The notes under the pieces were generated by a model. The model ran no database searches. It was given only the letters and a program-made list of their open reading frames with translations, and was not told the DNA's origin. Position numbers and translations under genes: made by a program. Below are positions 19,900 to 30,303 of a stretch of 64,000 nt of DNA, in pieces; position 1 is the stretch's first letter; every line of letters starts with the position of its first letter. Source of the stretch: an uncultured Alphaproteobacteria bacterium. GTDB taxonomy: Bacteria > Pseudomonadota > Alphaproteobacteria > HIMB59. The stretch lies in contig CACNLH010000001.1 in NCBI GenBank assembly GCA_902621205.1, positions 62,001 through 126,000 of the forward strand. Direction: 5' to 3'.

Positions 19900-21309
19900 T
19901 TGAGCAACCAAGGCCCAAAAACACTTTTTGATAAAATCTGGTCTGAGCATCTTGTCGGTCAAAGAGAAGATGGGACTAATCTTTTATATATTGATCGTCA
20001 TTTAGTTCATGAAGTAACTAGCCCTCAAGCCTTCGAAGGATTAAAAATTTCCAATCGTCCTGTTCATCGACCAGAGGCTACGATAGCTGTCGCAGACCAT
20101 AATGTTCCTACTATAAATAGACAAAATATTGAGGACCCACAAAGTAAAATTCAGGTCGAAACTCTAGCAAAAAACACTAAAGAGCATGGAATTCAATATT
20201 TTGATTTAATGGACCAAAGACAAGGTATTGTTCATATCATTGGTCCTGAGCAGGGAATTACCCAACCGGGCATGACAATTGTCTGTGGAGACAGTCACAC
20301 CTCTACCCATGGAGCTTTCGGAGCTCTCGCTTTTGGTATCGGAACAAGTGAAGTTGAACATGTTCTAGCTACGCAAACAATTGTTCAAAATCCAGCAAAA
20401 AATATGAGAATTTCGGTTAATGGTGAACTTCCTTTTGGTGTAAATTCTAAAGATTTAATCTTGTACATAATTGGAAAAATTGGAACAGCTGGAGGAACTG
20501 GTCATGTAATTGAGTATGCTGGTTCATCTATTATGGGCCTTTCAATGGAAGGCAGAATGACTATTTGTAATATGAGCATTGAAGCTGGAGCTCGCGCCGG
20601 TTTAATTAGCCCAGATCAAACAACTTTTAATTACATAAAAGGCAGACCTTATGCTCCAGGAACTGAACACTGGGATCAAGCAGTAGAATACTGGTCATCT
20701 CTTCCCTCAGACAATGATGCAAATTACGACCATGAAATAGTTATAGATAGTTCAGAAATTGACCCAATGGTGACATGGGGAACTAGCCCTGAGGATGTTG
20801 TGTCAGTGAAAGGCACAGTACCAAATCCGAGCAGTGCTAAAACAGAAAATAAAAAGAAAAGTATAGAAAGATCACTTGAGTATATGGGCCTTAAGCCTGG
20901 AACAAAAATTACAGACATAAAATTAGATAAAATATTCATTGGCTCTTGTACAAATGGTCGAATTGAGGATTTAAGAAAAGTTGCATTTATCGTTAAGGAC
21001 AAAAAGATTGCTTCACACGTTCAAGCAATGATAGTACCAGGATCAGGCTTAGTTAAAAAACAAGCTGAAGAAGAAGGAATTGATAAAATTTTAAAAGATG
21101 CTGGCTTTGAATGGAGAGAGGCTGGATGTTCAATGTGCCTTGGCATGAATCCTGATCAATTAAAACCTGGCGAAAGGTGCGCATCAACTTCTAATAGAAA
21201 TTTTGAAGGTAGACAAGGCCGAGGTGGTAGAACTCATTTAATGAGTCCTGAGCTTGCTGCAGCATCTGCTATTACGGGAAACATTTCAGACATAAGAGAT
21301 TTTACATAA
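19900..21309 (+). CDS. leuC: 3-isopropylmalate dehydratase large subunit
   Basis: [63 protein letters not shown]. Confidence 0.97.
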   Translation: MSNQGPKTLFDKIWSEHLVGQREDGTNLLYIDRHLVHEVTSPQAFEGLKISNRPVHRPEATIAVADHNVPTINRQNIEDPQSKIQVETLAKNTKEHGIQYFDLMDQRQGIVHIIGPEQGITQPGMTIVCGDSHTSTHGAFGALAFGIGTSEVEHVLATQTIVQNPAKNMRISVNGELPFGVNSKDLILYIIGKIGTAGGTGHVIEYAGSSIMGLSMEGRMTICNMSIEAGARAGLISPDQTTFNYIKGRPYAPGTEHWDQAVEYWSSLPSDNDANYDHEIVIDSSEIDPMVTWGTSPEDVVSVKGTVPNPSSAKTENKKKSIERSLEYMGLKPGTKITDIKLDKIFIGSCTNGRIEDLRKVAFIVKDKKIASHVQAMIVPGSGLVKKQAEEEGIDKILKDAGFEWREAGCSMCLGMNPDQLKPGERCASTSNRNFEGRQGRGGRTHLMSPELAAASAITGNISDIRDFT

Positions 21310-21310
21310 A

Positions 21311-21919
21311 ATGGATAAGTTTCATTCTTTAAAAGGTATCGCAGCTCCTTTACCAATTGTTAATATCGATACTGATATGATCATTCCAAAACAATTTCTC
21401 AAAACAATTAAAAGAACCGGTCTTGGCGTAAGTTTGTTTTATGAGATGAGGTATGATAACGATGGAAATCTCATCAAAGATTTTGTTTTGAACACATCTC
21501 CTTATGATCAGTCAAAAATTTTGGTTGCTGGTGATAATTTTGGTTGTGGATCAAGTAGAGAACACGCCCCTTGGTCACTTAAAGATTTTGGAATAAGAAG
21601 CGTAATTTCAACAAGTTTTGCAGACATTTTCTATAATAATTGCTTTCAAAATGGAATTTTACCGATAGTTGTCAGCACTGAAAACCTCGATCAATTAATG
21701 ACAGCAGCTAAAAATCAAATTGAGTTCACTATCGACCTTCCGGAGCAAATCATTAAAGCCGGCAATCATTCAATCAATTTTGAAATTGAAGAATTCAGAA
21801 AAGAAAGACTTTTGCAGGGATTAGACGATATAGGCATTACCCTTGGTTACCAAGACAAAATTAATGCATACGAAGAGGATAAAAAAAATAAAAAACCTTG
21901 GTTATTTAAAAAAAATTAA
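21311..21919 (+). CDS. leuD: 3-isopropylmalate dehydratase small subunit
   Basis: [33 protein letters not shown]. Confidence 0.97.
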   Translation: MDKFHSLKGIAAPLPIVNIDTDMIIPKQFLKTIKRTGLGVSLFYEMRYDNDGNLIKDFVLNTSPYDQSKILVAGDNFGCGSSREHAPWSLKDFGIRSVISTSFADIFYNNCFQNGILPIVVSTENLDQLMTAAKNQIEFTIDLPEQIIKAGNHSINFEIEEFRKERLLQGLDDIGITLGYQDKINAYEEDKKNKKPWLFKKN

Positions 21920-23002
21920 ATGAGTTCTAAAATTTTAGTTTTACCTGGAGATGGCATAGGTGTGGAAGTTGCAGATCAAGCCATAAGAGTAATTGAAAAA
22001 TTAAATGAACAAGGTCTTAATGCAAGTTATGAAAAAGATTTAGTTGGAGGCGCTTCATATGATGTTAATGGCGAACCTTTAACTAACTCTGTTTTAGAGA
22101 AAGCAAAAAATTCAGATGCTGTATTATTGGGAGCAGTTGGTGGATCAAAGTGGGATGACGTTGAAAGATCAAAAAGACCAGAAGCTGGGCTTTTAGGTTT
22201 GAGGAAAGAATTAGAACTTTTTGCAAATCTGAGACCTGCATTAGTTTTTGATGCTCTTGTTTCAGCTTCAACTTTAAAAAATGAAGTGGTAAACAATTTA
22301 GATATTATGATTGTAAGAGAATTGACTGGTGGAGTATATTTTGGTCAACCTCGAGGAATTGAAGACACACCAAATGGTAAGAAAGCGATCGACACACAAA
22401 TTTATTACGATTACGAAATAGATAGAATTGCCAGAGTTGCTTTTGATTTAGCCAGAAAAAGAAATAATAAAGTAACATCTGTTGAGAAAGCTAACGTTAT
22501 GGAAACAGGTGTACTCTGGAGAGAGATTGTGAAAGAAACTCATAAAGATTTTTCAGATATTACACTAGAAAATATGTTAGCAGATAATTGTGCCATGCAA
22601 CTTGTCAGAAACCCAAAACAATTTGATGTAATAGTTACAGATAACCTCTTTGGAGATCTGCTAAGTGATTGTGCTGCTATGCTCACTGGTTCGCTTGGAA
22701 TGTTACCATCGGCATCATTGGGGGAAGAAAAAAATGGCAAAAGACATGGACTTTTTGAGCCCGTTCATGGAAGCGCTCCTGATATTGCAGGTCAAGATAA
22801 AGCAAATCCAATCGCTACCATTTTAAGTTTATCTATGATGTTAAAATATAACCTCAATAAACCAGAGTTATCTAACAAAGTAGAAAGTGCTGTCCAACAA
22901 ATTCTTTCTGAGGGTTACAGAACTGGAGACATTTACACAAATGAAGACCAAACTCTTGTTTCCTGTTCTAAAATGGGCGATTTAATAATTGAGAGAATTT
23001 AA
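21920..23002 (+). CDS. leuB: 3-isopropylmalate dehydrogenase
   Basis: LPGDGIGVEV, LRPALVF, RELTGGVYFGQPRG, DNLFGDLLSD, HGSAPDIAGQ. Confidence 0.97.
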   Translation: MSSKILVLPGDGIGVEVADQAIRVIEKLNEQGLNASYEKDLVGGASYDVNGEPLTNSVLEKAKNSDAVLLGAVGGSKWDDVERSKRPEAGLLGLRKELELFANLRPALVFDALVSASTLKNEVVNNLDIMIVRELTGGVYFGQPRGIEDTPNGKKAIDTQIYYDYEIDRIARVAFDLARKRNNKVTSVEKANVMETGVLWREIVKETHKDFSDITLENMLADNCAMQLVRNPKQFDVIVTDNLFGDLLSDCAAMLTGSLGMLPSASLGEEKNGKRHGLFEPVHGSAPDIAGQDKANPIATILSLSMMLKYNLNKPELSNKVESAVQQILSEGYRTGDIYTNEDQTLVSCSKMGDLIIERI

Positions 23003-24035
23003 GTTGGCTTCTTCTAAAAAACCTAAAATTGCTGTTGTCGGAGCAACTGGAAATGTCGGTAGAGAGGTTTTAGATATTATTGATGAAAAAGAAATTCAAT
23101 ATTCTGATTTAATCGCTTTAGCTTCTTCTCGATCTAAAGGAAGCACAATTGATTACGGAGAAAACAAGTCTGTTGTAGTATCAGACTTAGCTGAATATGA
23201 TTTTTCTGATACTGACATAGCTATTTTTTCACCAGGTGCGAAAGTTTCAAGTGAGTTTGCTCCTAAAGCCGCTAAGCAAGGTTGTATAGTAATTGACAAT
23301 ACCTCTCATTTTCGAACAGATCCAGATGTCCCATTAGTAGTCGCTGAGGTCAATCCTGAGGCACTAAAAGACTTTAGAAAAAAAAATATCATTTCTAATC
23401 CTAATTGTTCAACTATGGGGATGCTAGTTGCGGTTAAACCTTTGCATGATCATTTCAAAGTTAAAAGAATTGTTGTTTCAACTTATCAATCAGTATCTGG
23501 TGCAGGTAAAGAAGCTGCAGATGAATTATTTAATCAAACTAAATCAATTTATGCAAATGAAGCAGTAGTGAAGGAAAAATTTACTAAACAAATTGCTTTT
23601 AATGTTATCCCGCATATAGATGTTTTCCTAGAGGACGGTCAAACCAAAGAAGAGTGGAAAATGTACAATGAAACAAAAAAAATTCTTGATCAAAACATTG
23701 AACTAACTGCAACTTGTGTTCGAGTACCAGTATTTATATCTCATTCATTAGCTGTAAACATCGAGTTTGAAAAGCCTTATGACGAGGACCAAATAAGAGA
23801 AATTTTTAAGAAATCCCCTGGTCTGAAAATGATTGATTACCGTGCTGATGAGGGGTACGTAACTCCGATTGAATCTGCAGGTTTAGACCCTGTTTACGTT
23901 AGCAGAATTAGAAGAGACCCTACTATTCCAAATGGTCTTAATTTCTGGTGCGTGTCTGACAATTTAAGAAAGGGAGCTGCTTTAAACACTGTACAAATAG
24001 CAGAAATCTTGATCAAAGATTATTTAAGCTCTTAG
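22989..24035 (+). CDS. asd: Aspartate-semialdehyde dehydrogenase
   Basis: VAVVGATGNVGREVL, SNPNCSTMGMLVAVKPL, VSTYQSVSGAGKEA. Confidence 0.95.
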   Translation: MREFKLASSKKPKIAVVGATGNVGREVLDIIDEKEIQYSDLIALASSRSKGSTIDYGENKSVVVSDLAEYDFSDTDIAIFSPGAKVSSEFAPKAAKQGCIVIDNTSHFRTDPDVPLVVAEVNPEALKDFRKKNIISNPNCSTMGMLVAVKPLHDHFKVKRIVVSTYQSVSGAGKEAADELFNQTKSIYANEAVVKEKFTKQIAFNVIPHIDVFLEDGQTKEEWKMYNETKKILDQNIELTATCVRVPVFISHSLAVNIEFEKPYDEDQIREIFKKSPGLKMIDYRADEGYVTPIESAGLDPVYVSRIRRDPTIPNGLNFWCVSDNLRKGAALNTVQIAEILIKDYLSS

Positions 24036-24813
24036 CTTTAAATCTTTTTTTTCTTTTTTTAGAACGTATTTTATTTTTTAGCAAAATATCATAAATATCA
24101 TTCGTAACATTTTCTAGTATTTCTCTTGTTGTATTTTTTTTATAGATATAGTGAGCATATAAAGCTGTAGATTGGTCGCCAGCTCCATGAAATCTTTCTT
24201 TGAAATTGATGTAAGGTGTTTCTATGACAAAAATTTCTCTTTTATTACAAATAATATTTAATATTTTTTTATTTTTTGGAATGCTTCGTATTAATACTTG
24301 ACTATTAAACTTCTTCGTAAACAATTTGAGGTCAGTTATGATCTCGCTAATACTATAGTTTTTTACATCTTTATTATTTAAGTATGACCACTCAAAAAAA
24401 TTTGCTGATATATATTTAACTTTCGTTATTACTTTTTTAAAAAAATTTGCAACGTCTTTTTCTACATATAGACCTATTCCTATATCTCCCATTACAGGGT
24501 CTAAAACAATTCTATTTTGCACATTAATAATTTTACCAATCGATTTTGAAATCTTTGAGTTGGGTGTGTAGCCAATAATTGTTAAATCATTTAAGCTTAA
24601 TTTATATGTTTTCCTGACTTTATTAAAAACTACCCATGGATTTAAACTGTTGTTACTGATTTGAAGTGTGCCCTTTACAGCTTTATGAGATGTTAAAATT
24701 ACAGTCGGTATCTCATAAATGTTATAACCTTTGTCACTTAAGATTGATCGAGCGGCATAATTTCCTACTTTATCATTTAAGACAGTAGACTGAATACTAA
24801 CTATATTCCTCAT
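24013..24813 (-). CDS. pdxY: Pyridoxal kinase-like (PdxY/PdxK family)
   Basis: VSIQSTVLNDKVGNYAARSILSDKGYNIYEIPTVILTSHK; VLDPVMGDIG; FHGAGDQSTALYAHYIY. Confidence 0.82.
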   Translation of the reverse strand: MRNIVSIQSTVLNDKVGNYAARSILSDKGYNIYEIPTVILTSHKAVKGTLQISNNSLNPWVVFNKVRKTYKLSLNDLTIIGYTPNSKISKSIGKIINVQNRIVLDPVMGDIGIGLYVEKDVANFFKKVITKVKYISANFFEWSYLNNKDVKNYSISEIITDLKLFTKKFNSQVLIRSIPKNKKILNIICNKREIFVIETPYINFKERFHGAGDQSTALYAHYIYKKNTTREILENVTNDIYDILLKNKIRSKKRKKRFKAKSLNNL

Positions 24814-24902
24814 ATTTTTGTATCTATTTCTTCAAAGGTTGTCATTGTTTCCACAATAATATAAAAAATACGCATTAAGAATTTTAATTAAAGGAAATAA
24901 AT

Positions 24903-25496
24903 ATGACTTTTGAATTACCAAGCTTACCTTATGCAAATGATGCTTTAGCTCCATATATGTCATCAGAAACTCTTGATTTCCATCATGGCAAACATCATCA
25001 AACATATGTAACAAATTTAAATAATCTTGTTAAAGACACTGATATGAGAGACTCTTCTCTTGAGGAAATAGTTGTAAAATCAAGTAAAGACTCATCGATG
25101 GCAGGAATTTTTAATAATGCAGGTCAACATTGGAACCATATTTTATTTTGGCAATGTATGAAACCCAATGGGGGAGGCTCTATGCCGTCCGAATTGGAGA
25201 GTAGAATTACATCAGACCTAGGAGGGATTGATCAATTCAAAGAAGCTTTTATTCAGGCAGGAACAACTCAATTTGGTTCTGGATGGGCTTGGCTTGCCAT
25301 CGATAATGGTAAATTAGTGGTCACAAAGTCACCTAATGCTTCTAATCCTCTAGTTGATGGAATGAAGCCAATACTGGGATGTGACGTATGGGAACACTCT
25401 TATTATATAGATTATAGAAACAAACGACCTGATTATTTAAAAGCTTTTTTAGATAGTTTAGTCAACTGGGAATTTGTTGCTTCTCAATTAGATTAA
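24903..25496 (+). CDS. sodB: Fe/Mn superoxide dismutase
   Basis: FELPSLPYANDALAPYMSSETLDFHHGKHHQTYV, DVWEHSYYIDYRNKRPDYL. Confidence 0.97.
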   Translation: MTFELPSLPYANDALAPYMSSETLDFHHGKHHQTYVTNLNNLVKDTDMRDSSLEEIVVKSSKDSSMAGIFNNAGQHWNHILFWQCMKPNGGGSMPSELESRITSDLGGIDQFKEAFIQAGTTQFGSGWAWLAIDNGKLVVTKSPNASNPLVDGMKPILGCDVWEHSYYIDYRNKRPDYLKAFLDSLVNWEFVASQLD

Positions 25497-25501
25497 ATAT
25501 T

Positions 25502-25535
25502 AGGGCTGCTTATAAAAAAGCAGCCCTATTTTTAT
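25502..25535. terminator. Bidirectional-looking intrinsic terminator between sodB and hsp20
   Basis: AGGGCTGCT(25502-25510)/AGCAGCCCT(25519-25527) 9-bp stem followed by ATTTTTATTT. Confidence 0.88.
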
Positions 25536-25985
25536 TTAAGCTGATAAAAGTTTAGAATTCGTATTAACTTTTATTTTTCTAGGTTTTTGGTGTTCAGGTA
25601 TTTCTCTTTCAAGATTTATACTTAACAGACCATTATTTAAATCAGCCTCTATAACTTTTACAGTATCAGCTAACTCAAACTTTCTCTCAAAATTTCTGTT
25701 GGCAATTCCTCGATAAAGATATTCTGATTTATTCATAGTTTTATCATCACCCATTTCACCTTTAACAGTCAAAAGATTACCCTCTTGGGATATATCTATT
25801 TGGTCCTCACCAAAACCGGCGATAGCCATGGTAATTTGGTAAATATTTTTATCATGTTTGACGATATTATAAGGTGGATAAGAAGCACCTTTATTGTTCG
25901 TAGAAAAGACGGTATCAAAAAGTTTATCAAACTCATCGAAACCAACCGATGATCTCCATAGAGGAGATAAGTCAAATGTAGTCAT
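25536..25985 (-). CDS. ibpA: Small heat shock protein, Hsp20/IbpA family
   Basis: YPPYNIVKHDKNIYQITMAIAGFGEDQIDISQEGNLLTVKGE...YRGIANRNFERKFELADTVKVIEADLNNGLLSINLEREIPE. Confidence 0.95.
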   Translation of the reverse strand: MTTFDLSPLWRSSVGFDEFDKLFDTVFSTNNKGASYPPYNIVKHDKNIYQITMAIAGFGEDQIDISQEGNLLTVKGEMGDDKTMNKSEYLYRGIANRNFERKFELADTVKVIEADLNNGLLSINLEREIPEHQKPRKIKVNTNSKLLSA

Positions 25986-26074
25986 AATTAACCTCCTTAA
26001 GCGTTAATTGTTAATTGCAGTTTTTAAACCTGCGTTAATAAAGAAATTCCAAATGGCAATTTCTCTTACTATTA

Positions 26075-26102
26075 ATTTGGGATTTCAATTTTGAATTTCA
26101 AG
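26075..26102 (-). promoter_or_regulatory. Putative RpoH (sigma32)-type promoter for hsp20
   Basis: Minus strand CTTGAAA (26102-26096), 14-nt spacer, CCCAAAT (26081-26075); consensus CTTGAAA-N11-16-CCCATNT. Confidence 0.6.
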
Positions 26103-26151
26103 ACTTTCAAATTGACTGTTGGATCATTTTTTTAGATGATAGGCTCCTTTA

Positions 26152-27123
26152 ATGTATTCAATTGTTGCAAATAAGCCCGGTGATACAAGCGTTCTTCAAA
26201 GGAAAAGTATTGAGCTCACTGAACTTAAATCGAATGAAATTTTGATTAAAAATAGAGCAATTGGAGTAAATTTTATCGATATTTATTTTAGAGCAGGATT
26301 ATATCCTTGGCCTGTTGACAAAGATCTTGTTTTAGGCTCCGAAGGTGCAGGCGAGGTTGAGGCTATAGGCCCTAATGTTACAAAGTTTAAAATAGGGGAT
26401 CGCGTAGCATATGCGCAACCTAATAATGCATACGCAACACATAGAATGATATCAGAGGATCTCGTAGTTTCTATCCCAGATAGCATATCTTTCGATCAAG
26501 CAGCCGCATCAATTCTTAAAGGACTAACAGTAAAGTATCTTGTTTGTGACAGTTATGACTTACAAAGTAATCATGAGGTATTATTTCATGCTGCGGCTGG
26601 AGGCGTAGGATTGATCGCAGGCCAATGGATAAAAGACATTGGTGCAAAATTAATAGGTACAGCTGGTAATTCAGATAAATGTGAGTTAGCAAAACAAAGA
26701 GGCTTTGACGAGGTTATAAACTACTCTGAAAAAAATTTTTTAGATGAAGTATTAAAAATCACAAATAACAAAGGCCTTGACGTGGTTTATGACAGTGTTG
26801 GTAAAGATACAATGTTTCAATCATTTAAATGTTTAAAAAAACATGGGATGTTAGTTAGCTTTGGTCAATCATCTGGACCATATAAAGACATTCAAATGAC
26901 AGATCTAGCATTTGGTTCTTTTTATTTAACTCGACCTACACTATTCCATTTTTACGCTAATAGAGAGTGGCTTGAAATTGCAAGCCATAAATTATTTGAG
27001 ATGATTGTAAAAGATAAAATTAAATTGGATAAAATTACAAAATATGATCTTGATAATGTCGCTGACGCTCACATAGATATGGAAAATAGAAAGACTTCGG
27101 GATCTATTGTCCTAAAGATTTAA
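26152..27123 (+). CDS. Quinone oxidoreductase (zeta-crystallin-like, MDR family)
   Basis: NRAIGVNFIDIYFRAGLYPWP, GSEGAGEVEAIG, HAAAGGVGLIAGQWIKDIGAKLIGTAG. Confidence 0.93.
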   Translation: MYSIVANKPGDTSVLQRKSIELTELKSNEILIKNRAIGVNFIDIYFRAGLYPWPVDKDLVLGSEGAGEVEAIGPNVTKFKIGDRVAYAQPNNAYATHRMISEDLVVSIPDSISFDQAAASILKGLTVKYLVCDSYDLQSNHEVLFHAAAGGVGLIAGQWIKDIGAKLIGTAGNSDKCELAKQRGFDEVINYSEKNFLDEVLKITNNKGLDVVYDSVGKDTMFQSFKCLKKHGMLVSFGQSSGPYKDIQMTDLAFGSFYLTRPTLFHFYANREWLEIASHKLFEMIVKDKIKLDKITKYDLDNVADAHIDMENRKTSGSIVLKI

Positions 27124-28453
27124 CTTCACTAAATACTTCTTTAAGAGTTTTATCTAGAGTATCATATATTATACCCATCTCCTCCTCCGATGTAATAAAA
27201 GGGGGACATAACACAATTGATGGTCCAAGAGGTCTACATATCAAACCATTTTCAATACACTTATTAGCAACACGCTCGCCAATGGATATCGAACCATCGA
27301 AGGGTAGTTTATTTTTTTTATCTTGAACCATCTCTAAAGCACCCATAAGTCCAATACCGCGAGACTCACCTATAAACTCTAAATCTTCAAAGTTCTTTAA
27401 ACCACCCATAAAAATTGGCTCAAGGTGTCTAACATTTTCAATCATTTTCTCATTAATTATAATATCAATTGCTTCTAGCGCTAGGGCACAACCTACAGGG
27501 TGTCCACCGGCTGTGAAGCCATGAAAAAATTCCTCTGCCTCATAAGAAGCCTCCATCATTTCTTTTGTCATTTTTTCTCCCAAAATAACTGCACCAAGTG
27601 GAAAAAAACCTGATGTTATACATTTAGAGGCAATAATAATATCGGGATCAATATTGTATGTTTGAGATCCCCATAAGTTACCAGTTCTACCAAAACCACA
27701 AATTACCTCATCAGCAATAAATGGAATATTGTATTTTTTTAAAATTTTTTGAACTATCTCAAAATATCCTTTTGAAGGAGGTATCACACCACCTGCCCCC
27801 ATAACAGGTTCTGCAAAAAAACCTGCAATGGTATCAGGTCCCTCTCTTAAAATTAAATTTTCTAAATCTTCACCCATCCTTTTGGTAAACATTTCCTCAC
27901 TCTCTTTTTCTAAGCCATATTTCCAATAATGAGGACAAGCTGAATGTAAAAAACCATCTAACGGTAATCCAAATTCACTATTGTATGGTTTTCCTGTCAT
28001 CGAAGCAGAAACAGCCGTTACACCATGATATGAATTTATTCGAGTAATTATTTTCCTTCGATTGGGATGCCCTTTTCTTTTATTAATAAACCATAATAAT
28101 TTTACAGTAGTGTCATTAGCTTCAGATCCTGAGTTTGTAAAAAAAACTTTACCATCCGTGAAAGGAGATATTTCAATTAATTTATCTGCAAGTTCTACAG
28201 CTGGTTCAGATATTCTTCCAAAAAAGGCGTGGTAACCAGAAAATTTTTCATATTGTTTTTTTGCTGTTTCAACCATTCTGGGATGATCGAAACCAACCAC
28301 AGAATTCCATAATCCTGAATTGGCATCTAAATATTTTTTTCCATCTTGATCGTAAACATATATTCCTTTCGCTTGGTTTAAAACAATAGGACCAAGTACA
28401 TTTAAATTTTTAAGATCGGTAAAACCATGTAAAACTTTATCTGTATTAATCAT
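27104..28453 (-). CDS. Class III aminotransferase (PLP, omega-amino acid:pyruvate type)
   Basis: YDQDGKKYLDANSGLWNSVVGFDHP, FFTNSGSEANDTTVKL, FIADEVICGFGRTG, SKCITSGFFPLGAVIL. Confidence 0.92.
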   Translation of the reverse strand: MINTDKVLHGFTDLKNLNVLGPIVLNQAKGIYVYDQDGKKYLDANSGLWNSVVGFDHPRMVETAKKQYEKFSGYHAFFGRISEPAVELADKLIEISPFTDGKVFFTNSGSEANDTTVKLLWFINKRKGHPNRRKIITRINSYHGVTAVSASMTGKPYNSEFGLPLDGFLHSACPHYWKYGLEKESEEMFTKRMGEDLENLILREGPDTIAGFFAEPVMGAGGVIPPSKGYFEIVQKILKKYNIPFIADEVICGFGRTGNLWGSQTYNIDPDIIIASKCITSGFFPLGAVILGEKMTKEMMEASYEAEEFFHGFTAGGHPVGCALALEAIDIIINEKMIENVRHLEPIFMGGLKNFEDLEFIGESRGIGLMGALEMVQDKKNKLPFDGSISIGERVANKCIENGLICRPLGPSIVLCPPFITSEEEMGIIYDTLDKTLKEVFSEVKSLGQ

Positions 28454-28579
28454 TTAATCTACAACCTCATATAAACTTTCTAAAATTGGAATATTTCTAA
28501 ATGGAATATCCACTAATCCTGTATCAGCAAGAAAATATCCAATAAAAAAGAAGAGTATCATGAAAATTAACTTCATCAT
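28454..28579 (-). CDS. Small single-TM protein (41 aa), unknown
   Basis: Not in ORF track. MMKLIFMILFFFIGYFLADTGLVDIPFRNIPILESLYEVVD*, stop abuts the aminotransferase start. Confidence 0.5.
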   Translation of the reverse strand: MMKLIFMILFFFIGYFLADTGLVDIPFRNIPILESLYEVVD

Positions 28580-28604
28580 CTTTAAAAAAGGATAATATAG
28601 AAAT

Positions 28605-28705
28605 CAAAAAAGGGTTAGAACAATTTGTCCTAACCCTTTAAGAAAGAAGTGGCCCACTAAGAAAAAAGCCGCTTCTATAAGGCTGTAAAAAGAGATTAAT
28701 CTCTT
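28605..28705. other. Array of three stem-loops / terminator-like structures (candidate leader or small RNA)
   Basis: SL1 AGGGTTAG/CTAACCCT; SL2 AGAAGTGGC/GCCGCTTCT (one GU); SL3 palindrome AAGAGATTAATCTCTT with flanking T/A runs. Confidence 0.5.
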
Positions 28706-28812
28706 ATTTTTGATTATAATTACGGGTAAAAATAACATCAAGAAAATTGAAATAACCACAATATATAGAATAAATTAGATCTATATGCTACTAAACTTAG
28801 TTAAATCAGAAA

Positions 28813-30303
28813 ATGAGCATCTTTAGATTCCTAGATAATATTCCGACTGTTTTTTTCACAATTATTTGGATTGGATTACTCGGTGCAATAACTTTAGGTG
28901 CACCATATATTTCTATTGAAGACATAAAAATTCTTATCACAATTAAAGATAATGAATTAGTTTCAAATTTTTCAGAGTTTTTCAATCCACATTTGATATT
29001 TTTAAATATCGCATCAAAGCTCACAAATTTTTTTGGTTTTAACAATTACTTTCTATTTAGACTACCGAATTTTATATACTTAGGATTATTAATTTTTGTC
29101 TCATATAAAATTATTAAATTAAAATTTTATGATCTCAATTATTTAATGCCTCTTACAGCAGTGATGTTAAGTGGCACAATTTTAATTTCAATGATAACCA
29201 TTGATGGTTCTCTTATTTCAGGCTTGGTGACTTTATTGATATTCTATTATTTATTAAAAATTTTCGATGATGAAAATTTTTATAATATATTTTTTTTTAT
29301 ATTATTTAGTTTAATTGCATTAATTCTCAATAATTTCTATTTTGTTATATTAATAACATTTTTGATATTCATAAAAATATTTAATTTAAAGCTACAGAAA
29401 AAAAAACGTCTTAACTTAATTTCTTATCTAAGTTTTATTTATATATCTTTTTTAGTTTTTCTGATTATTCAGGGTATTAATAAAACGGATTACTATTCCA
29501 TACTTAATTTCGATCCAAATATTTTATTAAAGAAACTTTCAAAGAGTGTTATTTTTTTACTACCTTTATTAAGTTTGCTAATTATTTCTATTTTTTATAA
29601 TGGCATAAAAAGAGTTAACTGGAATAAGGAATTGATTATATTCCTTTTTTCAATAATTCTTTGTTGGTTTATGTTTATTTTTTCTAATAAATTAAATATA
29701 TCGATTTTAGTCTTTTTATTACCAATAATGTCTATTTATATTTTTAGAACACTAGAATTTGTTGAATTAAAATGGTCGAAAATAGTTTTAGTTACCCTTT
29801 TTTTTATACCAGCAGGCATAATTTATTTTGATACCTCCCTTTATCACAGTACTTCAGAGATACCTCAGATAAATTATATTTTTTATTTAATGATAATTTT
29901 AGTATCATTAATTAATCCAGTTTTTTCTCTCCAAGAAAAATCCTTAACTACAGTATATAAAACTATCTCATTTTCTTTGATTTTAGTTGTATTTTTTACT
30001 TCAGTCTTTTTTTATTCACAATATAAGGACAAAACATTGAGTCCCGTTATCTATGATACTTTAAAAAATGATCTAAATTGTGATATAAAAAAATCCGAAT
30101 TTATATTGGAAGAAAATTATCCACTAGATTTAATGTTGTTTTTTAGTGACAAAGTGAAACCAGACTATTTTTCAGATTGCCAAATAGAATTCAAATTTAG
30201 TTCCCTTGATACAATGCCAATAGAAGATAGTGACTCAATAAATAAAACCATACTCGATATGACAACAAAATCATTCATAAATATCAACTTTAATAAATTA
30301 TGA
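28813..30303 (+). CDS. Polytopic membrane protein, possible GT-C/ArnT-like glycosyltransferase
   Basis: 496 aa, many TM segments, PNFIYLGLLIFVSYKI...; translationally coupled to downstream PAP2 gene. Confidence 0.5.
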   Translation: MSIFRFLDNIPTVFFTIIWIGLLGAITLGAPYISIEDIKILITIKDNELVSNFSEFFNPHLIFLNIASKLTNFFGFNNYFLFRLPNFIYLGLLIFVSYKIIKLKFYDLNYLMPLTAVMLSGTILISMITIDGSLISGLVTLLIFYYLLKIFDDENFYNIFFFILFSLIALILNNFYFVILITFLIFIKIFNLKLQKKKRLNLISYLSFIYISFLVFLIIQGINKTDYYSILNFDPNILLKKLSKSVIFLLPLLSLLIISIFYNGIKRVNWNKELIIFLFSIILCWFMFIFSNKLNISILVFLLPIMSIYIFRTLEFVELKWSKIVLVTLFFIPAGIIYFDTSLYHSTSEIPQINYIFYLMIILVSLINPVFSLQEKSLTTVYKTISFSLILVVFFTSVFFYSQYKDKTLSPVIYDTLKNDLNCDIKKSEFILEENYPLDLMLFFSDKVKPDYFSDCQIEFKFSSLDTMPIEDSDSINKTILDMTTKSFININFNKL

